From NCBI GenBank assembly GCA_937872475.1, contig CALMSY010000032.1:24036-88035 (forward strand): a DNA stretch of 64,000 nucleotides. The letters are read 5' to 3'. This DNA is from 67-14 sp020438345 (GTDB taxonomy: Bacteria > Actinomycetota > Thermoleophilia > Solirubrobacterales > 70-9). This document shows, one piece after another, positions 25,069 through 37,901 of the stretch. Below the pieces are notes generated by a model. That model searched no databases. It was not told the origin of the DNA and saw nothing but the letters and a program-made list of their open reading frames with translations. Numbering within the stretch: the stretch's first letter is position 1; every line of letters starts with the position of its first letter. Both the position numbers and the translations under genes were made by a program.

Positions 25069-25497
25069 ATGCCTGACGTCAAGCTGCCAGAATCCCCGTT
25101 CGACAATCTGCTTGGTACCGAGTGGATTTCCTCCGACCCCGATGCTGCCATCGTGCGACTCGAGATGCGTGACAACCATCGACAGCCGATGGCGATCATG
25201 CATGGCGGAGTCATGGCCAGTCTCGTCGAGAGCGTCTGCTCGATGGCGACCGCCAAGGCGGTCCTGCCGGAGGGCCGGATAGCCATGGGCCAGAGCATTT
25301 CGGTCAATCTGCTGCGGCCGATCTCCGGGGGCAGCGTCGAAGTGGTCGCGAATGCGATTCATCGTGGCCGGATGACCTGGGTCTGGAAAGCCGAAGTCAA
25401 GGACTCCGAAGACCGGGTCTGTGCCATCGCGCAGATGACCATGGCTGTTCGGGAAGCACCCGACGGCGCAGACCTCAGCCAGTTCGTCAAAAAGTAG
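25069..25497 (+). CDS. PaaI-type hotdog-fold thioesterase
   Basis: 142 residues from ATG 25069. Hydrolyses acyl- or aryl-CoA thioesters. Seen: the hotdog motif MAIMHGGVMASLVESVCSMA (HGG with following Glu, about 42-58), SISVNLLRPISGG and VWKAEVKDSEDRVCAIAQMTMAV. The frame is open much farther upstream, but that part is antisense to the previous gene. TATGAT (25054-25059) is 9 nt before the ATG, so a near-leaderless start. Substrate unknown. Confidence 0.85.
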   Translation: MPDVKLPESPFDNLLGTEWISSDPDAAIVRLEMRDNHRQPMAIMHGGVMASLVESVCSMATAKAVLPEGRIAMGQSISVNLLRPISGGSVEVVANAIHRGRMTWVWKAEVKDSEDRVCAIAQMTMAVREAPDGADLSQFVKK

Positions 25498-25563
25498 AAC
25501 AGCCTGCTCGAGTCGAACCGCCTGCCGGTCCGGACCGGATTGATTCAGCCTTGGTTTGCCGGT

Positions 25564-27189
25564 CTAGCCGGGTTTGGGTGACCAGGGCCGATAGCGGTTC
25601 GTGATCGGCATGCGCCGGTCGCGCCCGAAGCCCTTGGTGGTGATTCTGAGGCCAGGTGGAGCCTGGCGTCGTTTGTATTCGGCACGATCCACTTTCGCGA
25701 CCACATCGGCGACAACCGCGGGATCCTCGCCCTTGTTGGCAATTTCGGCCGGTCCGAGATCCTCTTCCACATAGAAGCGGAGAATCCGATCGAGCTGGTC
25801 GTAACCGGGCAGGGAATCCGTGTCCAGCTGCCCGGGCCTCAGCTCGGCCGAAGGTGGCCGGGTGATGATTGATTCCGGAATTACCGGTGAGGCACCGTTG
25901 CGGTGGCGGCAAAGTTCATAGACCAGAGTCTTCGGGACATCTTTGATCGGGGCGAGTCCACCGGCCATATCCCCGTAGAGCGTGGAGTACCCGACCGAGG
26001 TCTCACTTTTATTGGCGGTGGTCAGGACCAGCCAGCCGCGGCTGTTGGAAAGAGCCATCATCAGGTTGCCGCGGATCCGGGCCTGGAGATTCTCGGCTGC
26101 GAGGCCGGTGGCGTCTTCCCCGAGCAGCTGATCGTAAGCACTCATCGTGTCTTCAATCGAGAATTCCATCAGTCGGGTACGGAGGCGCTTGGTCATCTCG
26201 CGGGCATCACCCTGTGTTTCGCCGCTGGAATGAGGTGACGGCATGACCACGCAGGTCACGTTGTCCGGTCCGATCGCATCAGCCGCAAGTGCGGCGACCA
26301 GCGCGGAGTCGATACCGCCGGAGAGTCCCAGTCCGACATGCCTGAAGCCGTTCTTTGTCACGTAGTCCCGCAACCCGGTGACAAGCCCTGTGTAGACCTC
26401 ATCGAGGTCATCCATCCACTCAGCCACGGGAACGGATTCGGAATCCGGGTCCCAGACGACGAGGTCTTCGGTGAACTGTCCCGCCCGGGCCAGGACTTCG
26501 CCGTCGGCTCCGATGAGAACGCTGGAGCCGTCAAAAATTAATTCATCCTGGCCGCCGACCATGTTCACCATCGCTACAGGCAGCCCCTTCGAGACCGCGA
26601 CCCGTCGGAATATCTCTTCTCGTTCCCGTCCCTTGCCCCGGTGGTAAGGGGAGGCGGAGCTGTTGGCAATCAGCTGCGCGCCGGGGGCGAGATCCTTCAT
26701 CACCGGGGAGTCTGCGATCCAGCAGTCTTCACAGATCGTCACGCCGACATCGAGGCCGTTGACGTCAACTACCAGGGGTCCGCTGCCGTTGCGGAAGGTG
26801 CGGTACTCGTCGAAGACACCGTAGTTGGGCAGTTGGCGTTTGTGATAGATCCCGCGCACTTCACCGTTTGAAATGACGGCAGTCGCATTGGCCGAGATCG
26901 CCCGTCCGACCGGGTTGCCAACCGGGTCAGGAAACCCGACCAGGATTGTCAGATCCGGTGTAGCGGCAGCTATCTCCTGAAGTCGCTGGCCGGCTGTCGC
27001 AATGAAATCCGGACGGAGGTAGAGGTCTTCCGCCGGGTAGCCGGTCAGGACGAGCTCAGGAAAGATCACCAGCTCGGCTCCGGCGGCATGTGCCTGGGCG
27101 GTCCAATCGGTGATCAGAGCCGCGTTCTCGTCCAGGTCACCGACCGTGGGGTTGACTTGGGCAAGGGCGATCTTCGGCAATCGGCTCAC
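25564..27189 (-). CDS. nadE: Glutamine-dependent NAD+ synthase
   Basis: 541 residues from GTG 27189. Amidates nicotinate adenine dinucleotide to NAD+. Seen: N-terminal nitrilase-type glutaminase with catalytic Glu (FPELVLTGYP), Lys (YHKRQLPNYGVFDEYRTF) and Cys (VTICEDCW), then the synthetase domain with the P-loop LSGGIDSALVAALAADAIG, VMPSPHSSGETQGDA and TSVGYSTLYGDMAGG. An ATG 54 nt upstream would add 18 unrelated residues; the GTG begins the normal SRLPKIALAQVNPTVGD and is 6 nt after GATACT, so it fits a leaderless start. Confidence 0.94.
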   Translation of the reverse strand: MSRLPKIALAQVNPTVGDLDENAALITDWTAQAHAAGAELVIFPELVLTGYPAEDLYLRPDFIATAGQRLQEIAAATPDLTILVGFPDPVGNPVGRAISANATAVISNGEVRGIYHKRQLPNYGVFDEYRTFRNGSGPLVVDVNGLDVGVTICEDCWIADSPVMKDLAPGAQLIANSSASPYHRGKGREREEIFRRVAVSKGLPVAMVNMVGGQDELIFDGSSVLIGADGEVLARAGQFTEDLVVWDPDSESVPVAEWMDDLDEVYTGLVTGLRDYVTKNGFRHVGLGLSGGIDSALVAALAADAIGPDNVTCVVMPSPHSSGETQGDAREMTKRLRTRLMEFSIEDTMSAYDQLLGEDATGLAAENLQARIRGNLMMALSNSRGWLVLTTANKSETSVGYSTLYGDMAGGLAPIKDVPKTLVYELCRHRNGASPVIPESIITRPPSAELRPGQLDTDSLPGYDQLDRILRFYVEEDLGPAEIANKGEDPAVVADVVAKVDRAEYKRRQAPPGLRITTKGFGRDRRMPITNRYRPWSPKPG

Positions 27190-27369
27190 CGCCTGAGTAT
27201 CCCGTTTTGCAGGGCTTCCTGCGGTGTGAACGAACGCACACACAGGTCGTGGCCGCTACCGCAGACTCGCTTCCTAACAAAACGCTAACAATCAGCGAAC
27301 CCACGAATTCCAGTGGGTCGGATAACTGGTCACAGGACAGGAAATCCGACCCACCGGGTGAGTGGGCTC
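27190..27369 (+). promoter_or_regulatory. Regulatory region upstream of the c-di-AMP riboswitch
   Basis: Holds two CTAACAA heptamers in direct repeat at 27274-27280 and 27285-27291 (11-bp period, typical of OmpR/PhoB-family response regulators such as MtrA). Next come three complementary blocks: ACCCAC (27299-27304), GTGGGTCGGAT (27313-27323) and ATCCGACCCAC (27344-27354). The second and third form a perfect 11-bp hairpin with a 20-nt loop; the first and second form a competing 6-bp hairpin. Promoter and operators for the RlpA-like gene are inferred here. Confidence 0.45.
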
Positions 27370-27515
27370 GTGTCCATGTGCCGAGCTCCCTTTGCCGGGA
27401 GACGGGGAAACCACTTTCGGCCGACAGGCCGTACGGGGTGAATCCGGTGGTGATCCACCGGTAGGCCGGGCCAGGAAGGGCCGTCCGAATCCGTCAGCTA
27501 ACCCCGCAGGCGCCC
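27370..27515 (+). ncRNA. Cyclic di-AMP riboswitch (ydaO-yuaA type)
   Basis: The stretch has the marks of the ydaO/yuaA aptamer: GACGGGGAAACC near 27401-27412, ACGGGGTGAATCC near 27434-27446, GGTGATCC, and the diagnostic 3-prime block CCGAATCCGTCAGCTAACCC then CGCAGGCG (27485-27512). In actinobacteria this switch precedes cell-wall hydrolase and resuscitation-factor genes and turns them off when c-di-AMP binds. Here it ends about 18 nt before the ATG of an RlpA-like secreted protein, with AAGGAGAAG between. No separate intrinsic terminator is obvious, so control could be at translation initiation. Confidence 0.88.
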
Positions 27516-27533
27516 AACAAGGAGAAGAATCTG

Positions 27534-28472
27534 ATGAGTACAAGCCGGGCCTTCACGGCCCTCATGTCCATGCTTGCGTGTTTCGCAATTCTTGCCACAT
27601 CCAACCTGGTTGCCGAAGCCAGGAGCAGCACGGAAACCACTACCGGGAAACCCGGGGAAGGAAAGCCTGCCCGGCAGGGGCCGGTCATTCTCAAGGTGGC
27701 CGACCACAGCGCCAATTTCGGCGGCAGCTTTCGCCTCCGTGGCAAGACCGGCAACCCCTACCGTGGCAAGGTCCGCGTGCAGGCCGACACTGGCAACGGA
27801 TGGAAAACCCTGCGCCGCGTTGAAACCGATTCGGACGGGCGGTACAAAACCAGGATCGATGCCCGTCAAAGTACGCGGCTGAGGGTTCTGAGCGCCGACG
27901 GACGCCGGTCTGAAGCCAGGCGGGTGTACGTACTGGGGCGAATCCGGGTATACCGGAGCGGACCATATGTGAAGCTCGGCCGGGGTCTTTCGATCGGCGG
28001 CAACTACCGTCCGCGCGGAGTTCGGACAGTGAAGCTCCAGGTTCGTGGAACCGGTGACATCCTCGCGACCAGGACCAAGCCTGACGGCAGCTTTCGCTTC
28101 CGCTGGGAACCGGACGAGGCCGGAGACTTCCGCTACATCGTGCGCGGCGCAGGCGATTCAAGGGCAATCGGTGACGCGAGCCGGTATCGCAAGGTCACTG
28201 CACTCCGCCCAGGTCACGCGTCCTACTACGGACCAGGCCTTTACGGCAACGGTGTCGCCTGTGGCGGAACCTTGCTGCCGTCCACCCGTGGCGTCGCACA
28301 CAAGTACCTGCCTTGCGGCACGAAAGTGACGCTTCAGTACGGCAACCGTACAGTCGTGGCGCGGGTGATCGACCGCGGTCCGTACATCGCCGGCCGTGAC
28401 TGGGACCTGACCGAACAGACCAAACATGACCTCGGCTTCGGTGGAGTCGGGGTGGTGTGGACCAACAGGTAA
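27534..28472 (+). CDS. Secreted RlpA-like (double-psi beta-barrel) cell-wall protein
   Basis: 312 residues. Seen: signal peptide (about 1-29, cleavage near AEA-R), two Ig/carboxypeptidase-regulatory-like beta domains (about 50-110 and 120-185) with DGRYKTRID and DGSFRFRWE, and a C-terminal RlpA-like barrel starting HASYYGPGLYGNGVACGG, with GVAHKYLPCGTKVTL and ARVIDRGPYIAGRDWDLT containing the catalytic-type Asp. RlpA-like and Rpf-like barrels bind or cleave peptidoglycan glycan strands. Two Cys in the barrel may form a disulphide. The upstream c-di-AMP riboswitch supports a wall-remodelling role. Confidence 0.88.
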   Translation: MSTSRAFTALMSMLACFAILATSNLVAEARSSTETTTGKPGEGKPARQGPVILKVADHSANFGGSFRLRGKTGNPYRGKVRVQADTGNGWKTLRRVETDSDGRYKTRIDARQSTRLRVLSADGRRSEARRVYVLGRIRVYRSGPYVKLGRGLSIGGNYRPRGVRTVKLQVRGTGDILATRTKPDGSFRFRWEPDEAGDFRYIVRGAGDSRAIGDASRYRKVTALRPGHASYYGPGLYGNGVACGGTLLPSTRGVAHKYLPCGTKVTLQYGNRTVVARVIDRGPYIAGRDWDLTEQTKHDLGFGGVGVVWTNR

Positions 28473-28495
28473 CCGGCAAGTCACAGGGGCCCGGG

Positions 28496-28530
28496 TTGAT
28501 TTCCCGGGTCTCTGTGGCATTATCGGGGGC
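28496..28530 (+). promoter_or_regulatory. Leaderless promoter
   Basis: TTGATT (28496-28501), 16-nt spacer, CATTAT (28518-28523), 7 nt, then ATG 28531. Good -35/-10 match and spacing; predicts a leaderless mRNA for the small acidic protein. Confidence 0.55.
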
Positions 28531-28866
28531 ATGAGTTCGGCGGAATCAAAGAACCTCGAAGCGATCTCCAGGGCGATCGACCAGCACAACGCCACTTGCC
28601 CATATCCGGCTTCAGAGGTACGCATGAATCCCTTTGAAGTCGAGCGCCTGGGCTGGGACGAGATCCGGGGCCTGCCAATCGTTCCGGATGCCAACATCGG
28701 AACCGGCCGGTTTCACATCGTCTGCTCGCGGGAAGGGGAAGGCGAAGAACTCGAGGAAGTCGAGGCAGTTGCCGAGGAACTCGTGACCGTCACCCCGGGG
28801 ACCCGGGAAGAGCCCTCCGTGCCGGAAGCGCCCGGTCTGCCGGACAACCCTGGCCGCTGGAACTAG
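28531..28866 (+). CDS. Small acidic protein of unknown function
   Basis: 111 residues from ATG 28531, chosen because a promoter -10 box sits 7 nt upstream. Seen: N-terminal helical part, a folded-looking middle with MNPFEVERLGWDEIRGLPIVPDANIGTGRFHIVC (residues about 32-65; the phrase FEVERLGWDEIRG looks domain-like), then an acidic Glu-rich and Pro-rich tail. No membrane or metal motif except one or two isolated Cys. Family not recognised. Convergent with ccdA; the two coding ends overlap by 4 bp. Confidence 0.6.
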   Translation: MSSAESKNLEAISRAIDQHNATCPYPASEVRMNPFEVERLGWDEIRGLPIVPDANIGTGRFHIVCSREGEGEELEEVEAVAEELVTVTPGTREEPSVPEAPGLPDNPGRWN

Positions 28867-29657
28867 ACGTCGCTCCAGAAATCGATTCCCGAGTTGGTCA
28901 TCCAGTTCTGGATTTCGATGTTGATGCGATAGAGCTCTCCGGTCCAGATCAATACGCCCATGATGATCAGGATGATTCCGCCGAAGGCGATGATCAGGCC
29001 GTAGTGGCGCTTGACCACGGCGAAGGCCGTGGTCATCCTGTTGAAGGCCAGGGCGGTGAGCAGAAACGGGATCGCCAGCCCGGCCGAGTAAACCGCAAGC
29101 AGAAGCGCTCCGCGGGCTGCAGAGTCAGTCAGGGAAGCAGCGGAGAGAATTGCGCCGAGGGTGGGGCCGATGCAGGGTGTCCAGGCGAAGGCGAATGCCG
29201 CGCCCGCGACCAGCGGCCCGCCTTTGCCGGCTCGCTGCATGAGCGCGTCGACATGCCATTCCCTGTTTAGCCGGGTGACGAAGAAAGAGGCGACGAAAAG
29301 GACTCCCATCGCGATGATCAAGGCGGCCGCGATCTTGTCCAGCGCTTCCCGATGGTCACTTAGCAGCGACCCGATCCTGGTCGCCCCCATGCCGAGCAGG
29401 ATGAACACAGCAGAGAAACTGCCGCAGAAGATCAGGCTCGGGACAAGGACCTTTTTCCAATCCGCACCCTCCAGCTCGTCCGCGGTGAGACCGGAAACAG
29501 CCGACAGATATCCCGGAACAATCGGCAGTACACAAGGAGAAAGGAAAGAGACGATTCCTGCCACAAGTGCGGTCAGCAAACCGACCCCGGCGGCGGGATC
29601 GGTTGCTGCCACCGGTATCGCAACCAGCGCTGAATGGATGAAAGTCTCTGCCAGCAA
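28863..29657 (-). CDS. CcdA-type thiol-disulphide transmembrane transporter
   Basis: 264 residues from TTG 29657 (alternative GTG 29612). Moves reducing equivalents across the membrane for cytochrome c maturation or redox repair. Seen: six or so hydrophobic helices, the first Cys motif SFLSPCVLPIVPGYLSAVSG and the second FAWTPCIGPTLGAILS, the paired Cys of CcdA/DsbD. No dedicated c-type cytochrome genes are adjacent. The frame extends upstream antisense to the SDR and was trimmed. The promoter region is shared with the divergent SDR gene (25 bp apart). Confidence 0.85.
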   Translation of the reverse strand: MLAETFIHSALVAIPVAATDPAAGVGLLTALVAGIVSFLSPCVLPIVPGYLSAVSGLTADELEGADWKKVLVPSLIFCGSFSAVFILLGMGATRIGSLLSDHREALDKIAAALIIAMGVLFVASFFVTRLNREWHVDALMQRAGKGGPLVAGAAFAFAWTPCIGPTLGAILSAASLTDSAARGALLLAVYSAGLAIPFLLTALAFNRMTTAFAVVKRHYGLIIAFGGIILIIMGVLIWTGELYRINIEIQNWMTNSGIDFWSDV

Positions 29658-29682
29658 GGGTCTGAGAGCGTATCTTGGCGGC

Positions 29683-30513
29683 ATGGACCAGTTGCTGGAG
29701 CAAGCAGTTGTCGCGATCACAGGAGGCGCCCGGGGGATCGGCCGGGCCTCCGCCGAACAGTTGGCCGCGGCCGGGGGCCGGGTGGCGATCGGCGACCTTG
29801 ACGGGGAGGCAGCTGCCAAAGCCGCGTCCGACATCGGCAAAAGGGCGATCGGGATACAGGTCGATGTAACTGACCACGACAGCTTCGAGGCGTTCCTGGA
29901 ACAGGCAGAGGCGGAACTCGGTCCGCTTGACGGGCTGGTCAACAACGCAGGCGTGATGCTGCTCGGCCCGATAGACGAGGAAGACCCCGAACAAACCGGG
30001 ACGATGATCGCCGTGAACCTGACCGGGGTCATCAACGGAACACGTCTGGCGATCAGCAAGATGAAGCCACGCCATCGTGGCCGGATCATCAACATTGCCT
30101 CCCAGGCGGGCAAGGCAGGACTGTCTGGAGGCGCCACTTATTGCGCGACCAAGTTCGGGGTGATCGGATTTTCGGAATCGGTGCGCCAGGAACTGAAGGG
30201 CAGTGGGGTCGGGATCTCCTGGATCCTCCCCGGCGTGGTCGACACGGCGATGACCGCCGGTCTGCCCGACACCCGTCTGATGGAGATGCTCTCACCTGAT
30301 GAGGTGGCCTCGGCGGTCGTCAAAGCGATGAAGGAAGGCGGGAGTGAAGTCTGGGTCCCGGCCCGGAATCAGTGGCTCGATGCTCCGCTTCGACTGCTGC
30401 CACGACACCTGCGCGAACGGGTTTTTGCGATGACCGGCGCCGACCAGGTGCTTGCCGGAGCCGATCCCGAGCGCCGCAGGGGATATGAGGGCCCTATCTC
30501 CGGGGACTCATGA
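29683..30513 (+). CDS. Short-chain dehydrogenase/reductase
   Basis: 276 residues. NAD(P)-dependent oxidoreductase of the classical SDR fold. Seen: cofactor motif VVAITGGARGIGRASAE (TGxxxGIG), GDLDG after beta-2 (suggesting NAD(H) preference by the acidic residue), NNAGVMLLGPI, and the catalytic Ser-Tyr-Lys as IASQAGKAG and YCATKFG. C-terminal extra about 40 residues include WVPARNQWLDAPLRLLPRHLRERVF, also present in the second SDR at 42345, so they are paralogues. TATCTT ends 6 nt before the ATG (leaderless type). Confidence 0.88.
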   Translation: MDQLLEQAVVAITGGARGIGRASAEQLAAAGGRVAIGDLDGEAAAKAASDIGKRAIGIQVDVTDHDSFEAFLEQAEAELGPLDGLVNNAGVMLLGPIDEEDPEQTGTMIAVNLTGVINGTRLAISKMKPRHRGRIINIASQAGKAGLSGGATYCATKFGVIGFSESVRQELKGSGVGISWILPGVVDTAMTAGLPDTRLMEMLSPDEVASAVVKAMKEGGSEVWVPARNQWLDAPLRLLPRHLRERVFAMTGADQVLAGADPERRRGYEGPISGDS

Positions 30514-30670
30514 CGACCCATCCGGTTTGTCCCGCCGTACATATGAGGTTGGCCGACCTTCGGTAAACTGCCCCGGTGGGCTGGCTCACTTCCTGACAGC
30601 GGTTCCCGCCGCTGCGTACACCCGTCTCTGACCATCAATTGCCGCTCTGCGGCCCGAGAAGCGCGAACAA
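30514..30670 (+). promoter_or_regulatory. gltB leader region with hairpin
   Basis: 157 bp without a gene. Contains a -10-like TAAACT (about 30564-30569) preceded by the near-palindrome GGTTGGCCGACC, and a perfect 6-bp hairpin CAGCGG-TTCCCG-CCGCTG (30597-30614). The gltB ATG is preceded by a weak AGAAG. Probably the glutamate synthase promoter and leader; no regulator family recognised. Confidence 0.35.
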
Positions 30671-35263
<4,593 letters not shown>

Positions 35264-35265
35264 GC

Positions 35266-36855
35266 ATGGGCAAGCTGGGTGGATTTCTGGAGATTCATCG
35301 TGCAGGCATTCCCTACAGGGATGCCAGGGAACGGATTGGTGACTACAACGAGTTTGTGGTCCGACGTCCGGACGAGGAGCTCTCTGACCAGGGTGCCCGC
35401 TGCATGGAATGCGGCGTCCCCTTCTGTCACAACGGCTGCCCGCTCGGCAACCTGATCCCGGACTGGAACGATCTCGTTTATCACGGGCGCTGGCAGGACG
35501 CGATTCGCCAGCTTCACGCGACCAACAACTTCCCCGACTTCACCGGGCGTCTCTGCCCGGCACCATGTGAAGCGGCCTGCGTGCTCGAGATCCGGGAAGG
35601 CGAGGCCGTGACGATCAAGCAGATCGAGCAGTCGATAGCGGATCGGGCCTGGGAGGAAGGCTGGATCCGGCCGCGTCCTCCGAAACGGGAAACCGGTCAT
35701 GGAGTTGCAGTGGTCGGCTCGGGCCCGGCCGGCATGGCGGCCGCCCAGCAACTGCGCCGGGCCGGCCACGACGTAACACTCTTTGAACGGGACGAGGCAG
35801 CGGGGGGACTGGTCCGATTCGGCGTTCCGGATTTCAAGATCGAAAAGACCGTGGTTGAGCGAAGGGTGCAGCAACTCGTTCATGAGGGTGTGACCCTCAA
35901 ATGTGGTGTCGATGTGGGTGTGGACCTGTCGGTTGAGGACCTGAAGGAACGCTACGACGCTGTTGTCCTGGCGACTGGCTCCCGTGTGCCGCGGGACCTG
36001 CCGGCACCCGGACGGGAGCTGGACGGGGTTCACTTCGCCATGGACTACTTGTACAGCCGCAATCGCTGGCTCGCCGGTGAAGTCGGCCCGAGACCGACAG
36101 TCAAGGCTCCCGCGCCTGCTCCGATTTCGGCAAAGGGCAAGCATGTGGTCGTGATCGGAGGAGGCGACACGGGAGCTGACTGCGTCGGACATTCGATACG
36201 CGAAGGGGCCGTTGAAGTGGTTCAACTCGAGCTGCTGCCCGAACCGCCGGAATTCCGGCCCGATGACCGCACTCCCTGGCCACTGTGGCCTCTGAAGTAC
36301 CGGCTTTCCTATGCGATGGAAGAGGCCAAGGGAGTCGAGAGGGGCGAGCAGGACTTCTCGGTTACGACCACTTCGTTCAATGGCGACGGTGGCAGCGTCA
36401 ACTCGATTACGGTCGCGAAAGCCGACTCCGCACCTCCGTTCGCAGCGGTAGAGGGAAGCGAGTTCGAGATCAAGGCCGATCTGGTCTTGCTGGCGATGGG
36501 CTTCCTTCATCCCGAGCAGGAGCTTCTGGACGATCTGGGAGTGGACAAGGATGGCCGCGGAAATATCAAAGCCGGAACATACGAGACGTCGGTTCCCGGT
36601 GTTTTCGCCGCTGGTGACGCCAGGCGCGGCCAGTCATTGATCGTCTGGGCGATCAATGAAGGCCGTCAGGCAGCGAGGATGGTTGACCGTTATCTCGGCA
36701 CCCTCCCGACCCCTACGGTTCAGCCGCCGAGGACGGAAGTCCATAGTGGCAATGTCGAGCCTGCCGATGAGGGACCCGAAGGACCGCCGAAACATGTCTC
36801 GCCCGGCCTTGGCCCGGACCCCAGCGCTTCGGCGCCAGGCTTCGCCCAGGAATAG
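35266..36855 (+). CDS. gltD: Glutamate synthase, small (beta) subunit
   Basis: 529 residues. NADPH-dependent electron entry subunit of GOGAT. Seen: N-terminal 4Fe-4S ligands GARCMECGVPFCHNGCPLGN and LCPAPCEAACVL, FAD Rossmann motif VAVVGSGPAGMAAAQQLRRAGHDVTLFE, and the NADPH motif HVVVIGGGDTGADCVG. Typical length is 470-490; the last 45-50 residues after MVDRYLGTLPTP are a Pro/Gly-rich low-complexity tail not expected in the family. GGGAG precedes the ATG. Confidence 0.97.
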   Translation: MGKLGGFLEIHRAGIPYRDARERIGDYNEFVVRRPDEELSDQGARCMECGVPFCHNGCPLGNLIPDWNDLVYHGRWQDAIRQLHATNNFPDFTGRLCPAPCEAACVLEIREGEAVTIKQIEQSIADRAWEEGWIRPRPPKRETGHGVAVVGSGPAGMAAAQQLRRAGHDVTLFERDEAAGGLVRFGVPDFKIEKTVVERRVQQLVHEGVTLKCGVDVGVDLSVEDLKERYDAVVLATGSRVPRDLPAPGRELDGVHFAMDYLYSRNRWLAGEVGPRPTVKAPAPAPISAKGKHVVVIGGGDTGADCVGHSIREGAVEVVQLELLPEPPEFRPDDRTPWPLWPLKYRLSYAMEEAKGVERGEQDFSVTTTSFNGDGGSVNSITVAKADSAPPFAAVEGSEFEIKADLVLLAMGFLHPEQELLDDLGVDKDGRGNIKAGTYETSVPGVFAAGDARRGQSLIVWAINEGRQAARMVDRYLGTLPTPTVQPPRTEVHSGNVEPADEGPEGPPKHVSPGLGPDPSASAPGFAQE

Positions 36856-36933
36856 CTCCTTCGCTCTGGCGTCTTGCCTCCTGTTTTGTGAACCAGGGCA
36901 GGGTTGAGTTTCGGCATCTCTAGACTCGGCCCC

Positions 36934-37857
36934 ATGCCGGGGCATAACCACGATCACGGAGACCACGGGCACAGCCATGGGCCCGGCGCCTACAGGAGCA
37001 CGGACCGCAAGGCCCTGCTGATCGCGGCGGTTCTGACTGCCGGCTTCATGCTGGCCGAAGTAGCAGGGGGCTTGCTCACCGACTCCCTGGCCTTGCTCGC
37101 CGACGCCGGCCACATGCTTTCCGACAGCTTCTCGCTGTTCCTGGCCCTTGGCGCCGTGGCACTGGCCGCACGCCCTGCAACCGCGAAGCGAACCTTCGGA
37201 TTCAAACGGGCGGAGATTCTGGCAGCCCTGGTCAACGGGGTGCTGCTCGTGGTGGTTTCGGTCTGGATCATCGTCGAGGCGATCCACCGGATCGGAGATC
37301 CACCTGAGGTTCTGGGCGGCTGGATGCTCCTGGTCGCGGTGACCGGACTGGCCGTGAATCTCGTCGCGGCCTGGGTGTTGTTCCGCTCGGCCGGTGAGAG
37401 CCTCAACGTGAAGGCCGCCCTTCGGCATGTCCTGGCCGATGTGGCCGGTTCGGCCGGGGTTATTCTGGCAGCGTTGATCATCCTCATCTCCGGATGGGAA
37501 CTCGCCGACCCGATCGTCTCGATCGTGATTTCGGTGCTGATCGCGGCCAGTGCCTGGTCAATCCTCCGGGATTCGGTCGACGTACTCCTCGAAGCGGCAC
37601 CGCCAGGGATGAACACGGAAGAGATCGGATATTCGATGGCCGGTCTGGAGGGAGTCGAACAGGTCCATGACCTCCACGTCTGGCAGATCACTTCCGGCAT
37701 GCCGATGCTGAGCGCACATGTGCTGGTGGGGCCGGATTCGGATTGTCATGCGATTCGCCGGGATCTGGAAGGAATGCTCAGATCCGGGCACGGGATCGAG
37801 CACACCACTCTCCAGGTCGAGCACATCGAGGTCCAGAAGCCGATCGTTCTCGAGTGA
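36934..37857 (+). CDS. Cation diffusion facilitator (CzcD/ZnT-type) transporter
   Basis: 307 residues. Proton-coupled efflux of Zn2+ or similar divalent metals. Seen: a His/Asp-rich N-terminus (HNHDHGDHGHSHG), six membrane helices, the transport-site pattern SLALLADAGHMLSDSFSLF (HxxxD) in helix 2 with its partner HVLADVAGS in helix 5, and a C-terminal ferredoxin-like domain with VHDLHVWQI. Metal specificity (Zn, Co, Cd) is not certain. ATG 36934 is 7 nt after TAGACT, a leaderless-type promoter. Confidence 0.92.
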   Translation: MPGHNHDHGDHGHSHGPGAYRSTDRKALLIAAVLTAGFMLAEVAGGLLTDSLALLADAGHMLSDSFSLFLALGAVALAARPATAKRTFGFKRAEILAALVNGVLLVVVSVWIIVEAIHRIGDPPEVLGGWMLLVAVTGLAVNLVAAWVLFRSAGESLNVKAALRHVLADVAGSAGVILAALIILISGWELADPIVSIVISVLIAASAWSILRDSVDVLLEAAPPGMNTEEIGYSMAGLEGVEQVHDLHVWQITSGMPMLSAHVLVGPDSDCHAIRRDLEGMLRSGHGIEHTTLQVEHIEVQKPIVLE

Positions 37858-37901
37858 GACGTCAGGATTAGGCGTCCGGGGTCGACGCTAACTTCTGGAT
37901 C

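Noticed and set aside
29658..30137. Upstream extension of the CcdA frame
   Set aside because: It is antisense to the SDR coding region and has no CcdA similarity.
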